Part shown: in pieces, positions 40,029 through 49,184 of the stretch | How positions within the stretch are numbered: the first letter of the stretch is position 1 | Layout of the letters: each line of letters opens with the position of its first letter | NCBI GenBank assembly: GCA_016716435.1 | Contig: JADJWI010000008.1 | Coordinates: 310,001-374,000, forward strand | Reading direction: 5' to 3' | DNA length: 64,000 nt | Source of the DNA: Acidobacteriota bacterium | GTDB taxonomy: Bacteria; Acidobacteriota; Blastocatellia; Pyrinomonadales; Pyrinomonadaceae | Position numbers and translations under genes: made by a program | Notes under the pieces: generated by a model | Told to the model about the DNA's origin: nothing | The model's input: only the letters and a program-made list of their open reading frames with translations | The model's database searches: none

Positions 40029-41419
40029 GCGACGCTGCCCAACAACGTCTTGTTTCGCTCGACGTTTTCCGCGGAATGACCATCGCCGGAATGGTGTTGG
40101 TCAATAATCCGGGGACGTGGTCGGCGATCTACGGCCCGCTGAAGCATGCCGAATGGCATGGCATTACCCCGACCGATTACATCTTTCCGTTCTTTCTGTT
40201 CATTGTCGGCGTCGCGGTGCCGATGTCGCTCGGGAAGAAGGTCGAGGCGGGCATCGACCGGTCGGTATATACGAAAATATTCTCGCGGTCGGCGGCGATC
40301 TTTGCGAGCGGGCTGGCGATGTCGGCGATCCCGTTTTTCGTCATTAATGAGACTGCCATACCGTGGCCGCTGAAATGGACGGCGGTCGCTTCCATCATCG
40401 CCGCACTTTATTTTCTCTATCTTCGCAAATTCAAGCTAGCCTTAGCCCTGATCGGCGTTTGGGCCGCGGTGGTGATAGCCGCATTGATCATCGGTTGGCA
40501 GGTGACGCCCTACAATGTCGGGACAATGCGGATTCCCGGCGTTCTGCAGCGGATCGCGGTCTGCTATTTGGTCGTCGCCCTGATCTTTCTTCACACAAGC
40601 TGGAAACAGCAGGCCACGATCGGCGTCGGGCTGCTGCTCTTCTACTGGCTCGTTATGACGCGGATCGCTGTGCCGGGCTGCGAAGTGACGACCATCGACG
40701 ACAAGGCCTGCAACCTCGCGGCCTATCTCGACCGGCTGATCCTCACCGAAAACCACATCTGGCGGGCGGGCAAGGTCTTCGACCCGGAGGGCATTCTCTC
40801 AACGCTTCCGGCGATCGCGACGACCATCTCAGGCGTGCTTGCGGGAACGTGGCTCAAGTCAGAACCGCCTGCGTCAGCGGGCGGCCCGTTCGCCGAACCT
40901 TCGCCATCACGTGATGAAAAGAACATCGAGCAAACCTCGACAAACTGGCCCGCCACTTACGCAGCGGGTTCTGACAAGGCACTCGGGCTTTTCTTTTTCG
41001 GGACGCTGTTGCTGGCGGTCGGGTGGGCTTGGAGCCTTGTTTTTCCGCTAAACAAATCGCTTTGGACGAGCTCTTATGTGGTTTACACCTCAGGCCTTGC
41101 GTTACTGACGCTCGGGTTCTGCTATTTTCTGATCGACATCAAGGGCTACAAACGCTGGGCAAAGCCGTTCGTTATTTTCGGCGTCAATGCCCTCGCCTTG
41201 TTCGTTTTCTCCGGCATAATGGCCCGGATTCTCGGCATCATCCGCGTTGCCGGGCCCGAGGGCAAAGAGATCACGCTCCAACAGTGGATCTATCAAAATC
41301 TCTTCCTCTCATGGGCCGAGCCGGTCAACGCGTCGCTCGCCTATGCCCTCACATTCATCCTCTTCTGGCTATTCCTAATGTGGCTGCTCTACCGCCGCCG
41401 CATCTTCATCAAGTTATAA
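40025..41419 (+). CDS. DUF5009 / heparan-alpha-glucosaminide N-acetyltransferase-like membrane protein with a REP-encoded insertion
   Basis: This 464-residue polytopic protein starts at GTG. RLVSLDVFRGMTIAGMVLVNNPG and HAEWHGITPTDYIFPFFLFIVG are signatures of the HGSNAT/NagX family, which acetylates amino sugars across a membrane. About ten hydrophobic segments are visible. Residues about 278-317 (from KSEPPASAGG to AAGSDK) are hydrophilic and are encoded by two inverted REP palindromes and the bases between them (40858-40975), all in frame. They lie in a loop between membrane helices, which may explain why the insertion is tolerated. Confidence 0.82.
   Translation: MSDAAQQRLVSLDVFRGMTIAGMVLVNNPGTWSAIYGPLKHAEWHGITPTDYIFPFFLFIVGVAVPMSLGKKVEAGIDRSVYTKIFSRSAAIFASGLAMSAIPFFVINETAIPWPLKWTAVASIIAALYFLYLRKFKLALALIGVWAAVVIAALIIGWQVTPYNVGTMRIPGVLQRIAVCYLVVALIFLHTSWKQQATIGVGLLLFYWLVMTRIAVPGCEVTTIDDKACNLAAYLDRLILTENHIWRAGKVFDPEGILSTLPAIATTISGVLAGTWLKSEPPASAGGPFAEPSPSRDEKNIEQTSTNWPATYAAGSDKALGLFFFGTLLLAVGWAWSLVFPLNKSLWTSSYVVYTSGLALLTLGFCYFLIDIKGYKRWAKPFVIFGVNALALFVFSGIMARILGIIRVAGPEGKEITLQQWIYQNLFLSWAEPVNASLAYALTFILFWLFLMWLLYRRRIFIKL
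40858..40890. repeat. REP palindrome inside the DUF5009 gene, left copy
   Basis: Differs from the copy at 1876-1908 at two of 33 positions. In frame it encodes SEPPASAGGP. Confidence 0.88.
40943..40975. repeat. REP palindrome inside the DUF5009 gene, right variant copy
   Basis: Inverted relative to 40858-40890. Its outer ends match the family, but the hairpin arms read CCCGC and GCGGG, so both arms have changed together and the stem is kept. In frame it encodes NWPATYAAGSD. Confidence 0.75.
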
Positions 41420-41426
41420 GGCAGCA

Positions 41427-43829
41427 TTATTTCACCTCGAAGTTCTTGATCTCAACAGCCAGTTCGCGTTCGAGCCGTTCCTTTTCGGCCTGTGCGGCTT
41501 TCCGTTCGGCTTCGATCTGTTCAAGCCGCGTCTCCTGCTCATTCGCTTTTGCGATATAGCGAGTGATCAGTTGCTTTGCCTCCGCGGTTTTCGCCAAGGA
41601 TTCAATGTTTTCGCGGAGCCGCTTTTGGTCGGCGGAGATATTATTCATTTCGGACTGAAGTGAGCGAAGCCGTTGATCTTGTTCTGCGACCCGGCCGCGA
41701 ATCTCGATGAGCCGTTCGAGCCTGCTGCGGGTCGCCTCGTCGATATATCGGCGGGAGACGAAAAGGGCCAGCTGGTCCCGATTTACCGAGCCGATCTGAA
41801 ACGTATCAACACGCGGATTACGCAAGATAATATTTAGCTCCTTCTCTTCCATGGCGCCAACCTCTACGCGGAAGCGGTAGAAACTCTGGGTCGTAGAATC
41901 GGGTTTCGCTGAGTCGTCGGACAACGCCCATCCGGAGCGGATCGGGAATTCGACATACACAACCTTTGGCCGATCAGCGAGATTTGAGATCGAATATAGC
42001 TTTTCTTCGGTCTGAAAATAATGGATCTGCAAAACGCCGTTGACTGCCTTCACAATACTCGCAGGTTCTCGCTCCTGCTTTGGGCGCACGCGAATGTTTG
42101 TGCCGAGGTCGAGGGCAAAGGAGATCAGCCGTTGCTCTTTCGCTTTTAGTCTTTCCATCAGGGCTTCGCCAGCATAAGCGTTGCCATCGATGACCGTCAT
42201 GCTTCCGGCTTCGAGCGTCAGATTCGTAGTGTTTTTGAGCAGAACACCGCTGAATGGACGGTCTCTTCGAACCGCTTCGTTGTAGATCGCTACGCGTTCG
42301 CCGTCTATCTGGGTTTGCACGATCGGGATAAGCGCAGAACGGTTGCGAAGAACCGTCACGGGGCGATCGATCTTGTATTCAAACATGTCGCCAATATCAT
42401 CACCGGTGGCGGCGGCAGTGATCCCGGCCTGGCCCGAAGTCAGGGCCGCGGCCATCGGAACTGATGCATTACCGTCGATCTGCATGAAGTTCTCATCGCC
42501 CCTTCCGGCTCCCATTTGAAGGCCGAGAAGTGAGTTTGGCGAACGTCCTTGTAGAGGCAGATCCGCGATTTGACTGGCCGTAACCTGCACGGTCTCGGAG
42601 ATCGACCCGACCTCAAGAGTCAGACTCAGGTTTCGTCCGAGGGTCGTGTTTCGAACGTTGAGCGTGTTAAATCCGGATGCATCGGCAATGATCGTGTACG
42701 TTCCAGGCGGAAGCCCGGACTGAGAAAATCGCCCATACGAGTCGGAGGTTGTTGAAAGCGTCTGTCCCGTGGACTCATTTCGGAACGAAACGGATGCATT
42801 GGGAATGACCGCACCACTCGGGTCGGAGATCACACCGGATATTACCGAAGATCGGGACATTGCTCCGCCATCCGGTTCGTAGACCTGTGGACGAAGCTGC
42901 AAGTCTTCGGGTATAGGGATGACCGGGCGATACCGATAAAATGGCTTCTGAAGATTTTGGATGAAAGAAATAGGAGAGCCGGAGACAAGCGACATTTGAA
43001 CGTCGGACCAATCTTCTTCGCTGATGTTATCGACTATTGCCCAGCCTTGAAAATATGGCTTCCCGGCTTCGTCAAGAACGACTCTATAGGTCGTTTTCCA
43101 GATCGGTGCGGCAATCGTGTAGCTCACAACCATTTCCCGCTGCCCGGTGCCGACGCTCGTTACCGTGATCGTTTTTGCGTCCAGCCGCCGAGCCGATGCC
43201 GAGGCTGTGGCAAACTCCATCACGTCAGATCGGGTTCCTTCTTCCAGAAGTTTCAGCCCGCGGATCTCGCTTAGGTCAAAGCTAGAAAGTTCACCGGTTT
43301 CGGAGGCGATCACGAGCATATTTGTCGTCGATGTGTCTTTATCACTGCGTATCGTTTTTCGTTCGATCGTCAGAATCGAGCCGGCGAAGGTTCCACGCGC
43401 CGAGGTCACGGAAACTCGTGCTCCCTGGAGCTGAGATAGGACTCCTGCCATACCGTTGCCATCGGTCGAGGTTGGTGTCACGGAGAACGGTATTTCCGCC
43501 ATACGTGCCGAGACTGGGGCGGACGAGTTGTAGGAGACGGCGCCGATGCGGCCTTGGCCGAGATCGAGGACGACCATTGATTTCAGGACGTCGTCGATCT
43601 GGGACTGTTTGAACGACAGGTTGACCTCGGCGTTACCCGTGACGACGCCGCGGCGTTCGATGTAGGCGACGCCGTTGGAGTAAAGAATTACGCGGCGGAT
43701 CGGCAATGTGGTCGTTCGCGGCGACGCGGCCGTCGCTGAAACGGCCATCCGGGCGTGCCCTGTGCTTTGTGCCTCGGCCAAGTTAGCGCACACCAATACC
43801 GCGAGGAGAAATGTCCCTAAATGTTTCAT
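41427..43829 (-). CDS. Exported DUF4139 protein with an inserted carboxypeptidase-regulatory domain
   Basis: This 800-residue protein has a signal peptide (1-20). Residues about 42-325 and 470-700 look like the two parts of a DUF4139 (mucoidy-inhibitor-like) protein (VILYSNGVAYIERRG; WKTTYRVVLDEAGKPYFQGWAIVDN; FPIRSGWALSDD). Between them, at about 329-435, is a CarboxypepD_reg-like domain (SGVISDPSGAVIPNASVSF, YGRFSQSGLPPGTYTI) followed by SETVQVTASQIADLPLQGRS, a segment usually seen at the N-terminus of Acidobacterial TonB-type receptors. The last 100 residues are a coiled coil. Function unknown; the fusion is unusual. Confidence 0.75.
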   Translation of the reverse strand: MKHLGTFLLAVLVCANLAEAQSTGHARMAVSATAASPRTTTLPIRRVILYSNGVAYIERRGVVTGNAEVNLSFKQSQIDDVLKSMVVLDLGQGRIGAVSYNSSAPVSARMAEIPFSVTPTSTDGNGMAGVLSQLQGARVSVTSARGTFAGSILTIERKTIRSDKDTSTTNMLVIASETGELSSFDLSEIRGLKLLEEGTRSDVMEFATASASARRLDAKTITVTSVGTGQREMVVSYTIAAPIWKTTYRVVLDEAGKPYFQGWAIVDNISEEDWSDVQMSLVSGSPISFIQNLQKPFYRYRPVIPIPEDLQLRPQVYEPDGGAMSRSSVISGVISDPSGAVIPNASVSFRNESTGQTLSTTSDSYGRFSQSGLPPGTYTIIADASGFNTLNVRNTTLGRNLSLTLEVGSISETVQVTASQIADLPLQGRSPNSLLGLQMGAGRGDENFMQIDGNASVPMAAALTSGQAGITAAATGDDIGDMFEYKIDRPVTVLRNRSALIPIVQTQIDGERVAIYNEAVRRDRPFSGVLLKNTTNLTLEAGSMTVIDGNAYAGEALMERLKAKEQRLISFALDLGTNIRVRPKQEREPASIVKAVNGVLQIHYFQTEEKLYSISNLADRPKVVYVEFPIRSGWALSDDSAKPDSTTQSFYRFRVEVGAMEEKELNIILRNPRVDTFQIGSVNRDQLALFVSRRYIDEATRSRLERLIEIRGRVAEQDQRLRSLQSEMNNISADQKRLRENIESLAKTAEAKQLITRYIAKANEQETRLEQIEAERKAAQAEKERLERELAVEIKNFEVK

Positions 43830-43950
43830 TTGATTGTCCTTAATTCTTGGGTCTTTTCGAGAACTACCGCTAAAGATGAGGCGAGAAAGGGAAATGGTTG
43901 CTTTTGAGGAAAGTTAGAGTGCGTGGCTCATCGCGCACTTTTCGTGTAGT

Positions 43951-44142
43951 CTACGTAGCGGCGTAAGCAAGAGCCTGTCGAATATCTTCGTCATCAAGTT
44001 CAGGATACTCACGCCGGAGTTCGTCGCGATCAGGATATGTGCCGACGGCCTCCACCACGCGGCGAACCGTCAGCCGAAGGTTCCGAATACACGGCTGACC
44101 ATTCATTTTGTGGGGATAGATCGTGATGCGTTCCAAGGTCAT
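43951..44142 (-). CDS. DUF433 (VapB-type antitoxin-like) protein
   Basis: This 63-residue protein starts at ATG 44142 (MTLERITIYPHKMNGQPCIR). The frame is open nine codons further up. The fold family has the NGQPCIRNLRLTVRRVVE and DELRREYPELDDEDIRQALAYA helix-turn-helix pattern. DUF433 genes are commonly paired with a PIN-like DUF5615 toxin gene directly downstream. Here only about 120 bases without a gene follow, so the toxin is missing and this is an orphan. Confidence 0.78.
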   Translation of the reverse strand: MTLERITIYPHKMNGQPCIRNLRLTVRRVVEAVGTYPDRDELRREYPELDDEDIRQALAYAAT

Positions 44143-44254
44143 ATCGTAACTCTGCCCGAATACGTCCAAGAATGCAATAAGAACCTCACGACGACCGTGG
44201 GCTTACTCCCACGATCACTGTGAGGCTTTGCGATGCGACAGGAAACAATCTGCC

Positions 44255-45415
44255 TTAAGCGGCGGCGGCGACTACTTTATCGGCGGCGTCGTTCATTCCG
44301 GTGGCGGGGATGATGCCGATTCCGGAGTTGGCGAGGATCTCGCGGCCGGCTTCGACGTTCGTGCCTTCGAGCCGGGCGACGATCGGGATCGATACGCCGA
44401 GGTTCTTTGCCGCGGCGACGACACCGGCGGCAACCATATCACAGCGGACGATGCCGCCGAAGATATTGATGAGTACGGCCTTCACGTTCTCATCGGCGAG
44501 AAGGATCTTGAACGCCTGTTCGACGCGTTCCTGCGAGGCACCGCCGCCTACGTCAAGAAAGTTCGCGGGTTCGCCGCCGGCGAGTTTGATGATATCCATC
44601 GTCGCCATTGCGAGTCCGGCACCGTTGACCATACAGCCGATGTTGCCGTCGAGCTTGATGTAGTTGAGGTCAAATTTCGAGGCCTCGATCTCAAGCGGTT
44701 CTTCTTCGTTCAAGTCGCGGAGGTCCGCGTAATCTTTGTGACGAAACATCGCGTTATCGTCAAAGTTCACCTTGGCGTCGAGAGCGATCAGGCGATTGTC
44801 CTTGGTGAGCAGGAACGGATTGATCTCAACGATCGAGGCGTCCATTTTTTCGAACGCATCGTAAAGCGAGAGCATGAACTTGGCGGCCTGATTGACGAGC
44901 TCGGCCGGAATGCCGAGGCCAAAGGCGAGCTTGCGTGCCTGAAACGGACGCATGCCGACCGATGGGTCAATGGTCTCTTTCAGGATCAGCTCGGGCGTTT
45001 CTTCGGCGACCTTTTCGATGTCCATCCCGCCCTCGGACGAGGCCATGAATGTGTTGCGGCCCGAGACGCGGTCGAGCGTGATGCCGAGGTAGAACTCCTT
45101 ATCGATCGGCAAGCCTTCTTCGATCAGGAGCGTTTTGACCTCGCGGCCCTCGGGGCCGGTCTGGTGCGTGACGAGCTGCATCCCGATCATCTCTGAGGCG
45201 ATCTGCTTTGCTTCCTCAGGCGATTTCGCGAGCTTTACTCCGCCGCCTTTGCCGCGGCCGCCGGCGTGGATCTGTGCCTTGACGACGACAATATCGGTGC
45301 CGAGTTCGCGGGCTGCGGCTTCGGCCTCATCTGCCGTGCGGGCAACAATGCCACGCGGGACGGGGACGCCGTATTCCTTCAAGAGGGCTTTGCCCTGATA
45401 TTCATGGATCTTCAT
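44255..45415 (-). CDS. sucC: Succinate-CoA ligase, beta subunit
   Basis: This 386-residue TCA-cycle subunit has MKIHEYQGKALLKEYGVPVPRG, the ATP-grasp region VVVKAQIHAGGRGKGGGVKLA, EINPFLLTKDNRLIALDAKVNFDDNA and the C-terminal GGIVRCDMVAAGVVAAAK. It is the nucleotide-binding half of the enzyme. The alpha subunit gene sucD, usually next to it, is not in the adjacent sequence. A hairpin CGTGGG/CCCACG (about 44199-44216) lies after its stop codon. Confidence 0.95.
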   Translation of the reverse strand: MKIHEYQGKALLKEYGVPVPRGIVARTADEAEAAARELGTDIVVVKAQIHAGGRGKGGGVKLAKSPEEAKQIASEMIGMQLVTHQTGPEGREVKTLLIEEGLPIDKEFYLGITLDRVSGRNTFMASSEGGMDIEKVAEETPELILKETIDPSVGMRPFQARKLAFGLGIPAELVNQAAKFMLSLYDAFEKMDASIVEINPFLLTKDNRLIALDAKVNFDDNAMFRHKDYADLRDLNEEEPLEIEASKFDLNYIKLDGNIGCMVNGAGLAMATMDIIKLAGGEPANFLDVGGGASQERVEQAFKILLADENVKAVLINIFGGIVRCDMVAAGVVAAAKNLGVSIPIVARLEGTNVEAGREILANSGIGIIPATGMNDAADKVVAAAA

Positions 45416-45468
45416 AACGATTTGATAAGAAAGATTTTACCGAAGTCACCGTGCGTAGTCGAGAGCCG

Positions 45469-45511
45469 CCGAAAAAGAAATGGCCCGGCCTGCTTTTCGG
45501 CAAGCCGGGCC
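45469..45511 (-). terminator. Rho-independent terminator
   Basis: GGCCCGGC (45482-45489) pairs with GCCGGGCC (45504-45511), with inner TGC/GCA. On the minus strand ATTTCTTTTTC follows. It ends the lipoprotein gene at 45533 and insulates sucC. Confidence 0.85.
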
Positions 45512-45532
45512 GGGCTTCATCTTTAGACGAGT

Positions 45533-46108
45533 TTACTGAAGCTTTACTACCAGCTTGAGCATTTTCCAGTCACCGCTGCGTTTCACGTACTCAAACTCAA
45601 AATTCGTCGGCACACGCTTGGTCGGGAACTTGCCGTCGACGACCAAAATGTCGAGGCCCTTCTCGTTCCTGATATAAGGAGCTTGCGTGTATTCGGGGTC
45701 GAGCCTAAGTGCCTCGGAAATTATTGGGGTCACCGCACGGCGGTTCTTTACGAAATCTTTAAAGGTATTCTTCATCTGAGCTTCCGTGAACGTCGATTGG
45801 AAGTCTGTCGATGCCTTTTCGTAAATGCCGGTCCAGTTGTCGGTGGTGACGGCGAGGTTAAAATCCGCAAGGGTCTCCTTGACCATCGCTTCGATGAGGG
45901 CATCGCTCGGGACATTGCTATCCGATGTCGATGTCGTCCTCGAGGTATTGGTCTCAGTGTCGCCGGAGCTCGTGTTCGCGGCATTTCCAAGGTCAAAGCT
46001 CCGATTGCAGTTGCAACCGAGAACGATGAGGGAAATAAACGCGAGAGCGATCAAGCCGTTTGACCGCGTGTTTCGTCCCGAAAGGGCATTCAAGATGAGG
46101 TTTTTCAT
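45533..46108 (-). CDS. Putative lipoprotein of unknown function
   Basis: The 191-residue product has a hydrophobic segment and lipobox LIVLGC at about 27-32, so Cys32 is the likely lipid site. A Ser/Thr/Asn-rich linker (about 40-65) leads to a domain with VKETLADFNLAVTTDNWTGIYEKAS and GDWKMLKLVVKLQ, reminiscent of SnoaL/NTF2-like or DUF4864-type folds, but not enough to name. The N-terminal 20 residues before the signal are longer than usual. Its own terminator follows. Confidence 0.6.
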   Translation of the reverse strand: MKNLILNALSGRNTRSNGLIALAFISLIVLGCNCNRSFDLGNAANTSSGDTETNTSRTTSTSDSNVPSDALIEAMVKETLADFNLAVTTDNWTGIYEKASTDFQSTFTEAQMKNTFKDFVKNRRAVTPIISEALRLDPEYTQAPYIRNEKGLDILVVDGKFPTKRVPTNFEFEYVKRSGDWKMLKLVVKLQ

Positions 46109-46135
46109 ATTTTCTCCTGCAATAATTTCGTTACG

Positions 46136-47038
46136 CTAGCGTTTTCGCCAAGGCTCAAGTAAGCTTCGCCAGCTTTCGACCGTTCGTTGGTATTCATTGC
46201 GGCATCGAACCGCTCGTTCTTTCGGGAGATAACCGGCATCAACTATCCTTGCATGTTTAGACGCATCGGAGCCGTAGATCATGCAAAGGGAAGTGTAAAA
46301 TCTTTGCTCGTTCAGTAAATGTTCGTCGGCAAACTTCCGTTTCGCGGACGCGGTTTGCTTTGCCTCAAGGTTGAAGGCATCGGAGGCGGCATAAACTGCC
46401 TTAACACCATCCTCACCGAGTTCCGTAAGGTTGACATAGGCAGCCAACCGATCCGCGGCGTCTTCTTCGTTGCCGGCAACAGGGAGCTTGTATGCGTCAA
46501 TGAGAGCATGTCCGACCTCGTGGAGAAAAATGAACCGCATCGCGTCAAACATTTTTTCGTAGGCACGCTCTTCGCTCTCGCCGCCGGCCCGGAATACGCC
46601 AAGGAACCGCTCCATCATTTCAAAGCAAACCGTGACCGAACGATCCTTCGCATCGTAGAAGGCGTTCTGTTCCCCGCACGATCGGGTTCGGATAAAAATA
46701 TTGTGCGGCAGAATCAGTGCCTGGTTCAGCCGGTCTGCGGCCTTCTCAAGCATTTTTTCTGTTTTCACCTGATTGTCAAGCCGCTGGAAGCGTGCAACGG
46801 AAAGATCTTGTTGTTCGACGACAAAATCACCGGCGTCCGGCTTCTTCGCCGGCGACTCCGGCGTCGGTGGAGTGGCGACAGGCGAGGCGGACGCGACCGG
46901 AAGTTCCGAGCTCTCCGGCCGGCTCATTGTCTCGCGGTCTGAGCGAAAAACGCAACCCATGACCGTGGCCAGAAGGATAGCTGCCAAGAGGAGATTTGAG
47001 CGATTTTCGGGCATCAGGGGAAACCAGGCGCTTTTCAT
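46136..47038 (-). CDS. DUF4344-type lipoprotein metallopeptidase
   Basis: The 300-residue product has a lipobox-like ATVMGC near residue 29 and a Pro/Ser/Ala-rich linker. The domain from about 75 has RSCGEQNAFYDAKDRSVTVCFEMMERF and the zinc-protease motif FLHEVGHALIDAY (HExxH), followed by EEDAADRLAAYV. These match the DUF4344 putative metallopeptidases. Substrate unknown; probably anchored in the periplasm. An ATG at 47014 (MPENRSN) is an alternative start. It lies 27 bases upstream of the other lipoprotein gene, so the two are likely cotranscribed. Confidence 0.78.
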   Translation of the reverse strand: MKSAWFPLMPENRSNLLLAAILLATVMGCVFRSDRETMSRPESSELPVASASPVATPPTPESPAKKPDAGDFVVEQQDLSVARFQRLDNQVKTEKMLEKAADRLNQALILPHNIFIRTRSCGEQNAFYDAKDRSVTVCFEMMERFLGVFRAGGESEERAYEKMFDAMRFIFLHEVGHALIDAYKLPVAGNEEDAADRLAAYVNLTELGEDGVKAVYAASDAFNLEAKQTASAKRKFADEHLLNEQRFYTSLCMIYGSDASKHARIVDAGYLPKERAVRCRNEYQRTVESWRSLLEPWRKR

Positions 47039-47122
47039 TCTAGCTGAAATTGTTCGGAACGACCATTCTGCCGTGCTTTGAATTTAAAGACGCGCAATAA
47101 CGTAGAGTTTGCGGCAAAAGCA

Positions 47123-47157
47123 AAAAAGGCCGGAGAGATATTCTCGCCGGCCTTTTT
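47123..47157. terminator. Bidirectional Rho-independent terminator
   Basis: AAAAAGGCCGG (47123-47133) pairs with CCGGCCTTTTT (47147-47157), with inner AGA/TCT. T-runs occur on both strands. On the minus strand it ends pepA. Confidence 0.9.
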
Positions 47158-47175
47158 CTTTGATCTGATGAGCGT

Positions 47176-48684
47176 CTATTGAGCTTTCTCTACAAACTTG
47201 AGGAGCGTTCTGACCGCAACGCCGGTCGGGCCTTTCGCCTGATGCGGCCGTACGCCGTCGTGCCAGGCAGTTCCGGCAATATCGAGGTGTGCCCATTTCG
47301 CCTTATCGACGAACTCCTGAATGAAGACCGCTCCCATGATGGTGCCGGCCTTGCCGCGGGGCCCGATGTTCTTGATGTCGGCGATGTCCGATTTGATATC
47401 CTTGCTGTATTCCGGGCCGAGCGGGAGTTGCCAGTAGCCTTCGCCGATTTCTTTGCCGCAGTCGACGAGTTGATCGACGAGTTCCTGGTCGTTACCCATG
47501 ATGCCGGTATTGTGGCCACCGAGTGCGATGATGACCGCTCCGGTAAGGGTGGCCATATCGATGATGCGGGTCGCTCCTTGCTTTTCGGCATAGGCGACGG
47601 CATCTGCGAGGACCAAACGGCCTTCGGCGTCGGTGTTGAGTATCTCGATGGTCTTGCCGTTCATTGCGGTGACCACATCGCTCGGCCGCGAGGCTTTTCC
47701 ATCCGGCATGTTCTCGACGGCTCCAACGACACCGATGACTGGAACAGTCGGCTTAAGGAGCGCGATCGCCCTCATTGTTGCGATCGTGGTCGCGGCACCG
47801 GACATGTCGTACTTCATCGCGTCCATACCCTCGCCGGGCTTGAGCGAGATGCCGCCCGTGTCAAAGGTCACGCCCTTGCCGACGAATGCGATCAAGTCGC
47901 CTTTCTTGCCGGTATTTTTGGCGGGCGTGTAGCGAAGCACGATCATCTTGGCAGGCTGATCGGAGCCCTTTGTGACGCTCAAAAATGAGCCCATGCCGAG
48001 CTTTTCCATTTTCGCTTCGTCGAGGACCTCGCACTTGAGCCCAACCTCTTTCGCCATCGCCTGGGCACGTTTGGCCATTTCGGTCGGATGGAGAACATTT
48101 GGCGGCTCGTTTGCGAGCTCGCGGGCAAAGTTCATCGAATCGCCGATCGCCTGGCCGCGTTCGACGCCTTTCTTTAGGTCTGCCGGCTTGCCGCCTTCAA
48201 CGTGAACGACGAACTTCGTGAGTTCCTTCGTGTTCTTGTCTACGGTCTTATATTTATCAAGCTCGAACTGGCTTGTAATAACGCCCTGAACGGCGTTTTG
48301 AGCAGTTTCAACTGCGTCGCCGTCAATGCGAGCATCGAATGCAAATGACTTGAGATTGAGTTTGCGGAGGCATCGTGCCGCGGTTCCCGAGGCGACCGAA
48401 ACTGACGAGGACTTGTATTTATCCTTTTCCCCGCACCCGACGAGCAGCAGCCGCGTAGCCTTAACACCCTTTGAAGAAAACCGTATCAGAGCCGTCTCGC
48501 CCTTCCCACCGTTGATCTCCTTTCCCTTGAGAGTGTCGGCGACCTGTCCGCCTGTTATGTCGTCGAGTTCTTTAAGAACTCCGTCAGTGGCCTTGTCGTC
48601 CTTAAAGACAGCAACGGCGAGAGCATCGACCGAAGCCGACGCAAATTTAGTCCCGATACCTTGAAATTCCATTCGTTTCCTCAA
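47176..48684 (-). CDS. pepA: Leucyl aminopeptidase (M17)
   Basis: This 502-residue two-metal aminopeptidase removes N-terminal residues from peptides. The metal and catalytic motifs are in VGKGVTFDTGGISLKPGEGMDAMKYDMSGAA and NTDAEGRLVLADAVAYAE, and WQLPLGPEYSKDIKSDIADIKN and DIAGTAWHD follow. The N-terminal macro-like domain covers about 1-175. It is cytosolic, as there is no signal peptide. It may also bind DNA in recombination as in E. coli, which is not shown here. Confidence 0.95.
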   Translation of the reverse strand: MRKRMEFQGIGTKFASASVDALAVAVFKDDKATDGVLKELDDITGGQVADTLKGKEINGGKGETALIRFSSKGVKATRLLLVGCGEKDKYKSSSVSVASGTAARCLRKLNLKSFAFDARIDGDAVETAQNAVQGVITSQFELDKYKTVDKNTKELTKFVVHVEGGKPADLKKGVERGQAIGDSMNFARELANEPPNVLHPTEMAKRAQAMAKEVGLKCEVLDEAKMEKLGMGSFLSVTKGSDQPAKMIVLRYTPAKNTGKKGDLIAFVGKGVTFDTGGISLKPGEGMDAMKYDMSGAATTIATMRAIALLKPTVPVIGVVGAVENMPDGKASRPSDVVTAMNGKTIEILNTDAEGRLVLADAVAYAEKQGATRIIDMATLTGAVIIALGGHNTGIMGNDQELVDQLVDCGKEIGEGYWQLPLGPEYSKDIKSDIADIKNIGPRGKAGTIMGAVFIQEFVDKAKWAHLDIAGTAWHDGVRPHQAKGPTGVAVRTLLKFVEKAQ

Positions 48685-48731
48685 TTATAAACTTGTTTTA
48701 TGTAGCCAGAAATACTTGTAATATCTATAAC

Positions 48732-49184
48732 TTATCTCAAACTTTCTTTCAACTGTTGACGCGTTTCGCGGTCTATCGTCTTCTTCATCTCAGTTTCGCG
48801 TTTGTCATAGAGTTTTTTGCCCTTGGCGACCCCGATCTCGAACTTGATACGCCCATTTTTCCAATAAATGGCTGTAACGACCAAAGTCATTCCCTTCTGA
48901 GTTGTTTCCTTTTCGAGCTTTTCGATCTCTTTGCGATGGAGCAGCAGCTTGCGATGCCTCAGCGGTTCGTGATTTTGCTTGTTGCCGTGTGAGTACGGCG
49001 AGATATGCGCATTCAGGAGCCAGACCTCGTCGTCCTTGATGGTAACGTATGAATCCTTGAGCTGAATGCGGCCGGCCATGATCGATTTTACCTCGGTCCC
49101 GACGAGCGCAGCTCCGGCCTCATACCGGTCGAGGATATGAAATTCGTGGAAGGCCTGCCTGTTTGTAAGTATCTCTTTATCCAC
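48732..49184 (-). CDS. smpB: SsrA-binding protein
   Basis: This 150-residue partner of tmRNA in rescuing stalled ribosomes has NRQAFHEFHILDRYEAGAALVGTEVKSIMAGRIQLKDSYV, HISPYSHGN and RKLLLHRKEI, and the basic tail GKKLYDKRETEMKKTIDRET. Standard length. The ssrA gene is not in this window. The minus-strand gene is separated from tRNA-Gln on the plus strand by about 100 bases. Confidence 0.95.
   Translation of the reverse strand: MDKEILTNRQAFHEFHILDRYEAGAALVGTEVKSIMAGRIQLKDSYVTIKDDEVWLLNAHISPYSHGNKQNHEPLRHRKLLLHRKEIEKLEKETTQKGMTLVVTAIYWKNGRIKFEIGVAKGKKLYDKRETEMKKTIDRETRQQLKESLR

Noticed and set aside
44228..45196. A 322-codon plus-strand frame antisense to sucC
   Set aside because: sucC is fully supported by motifs and the antisense product has none.
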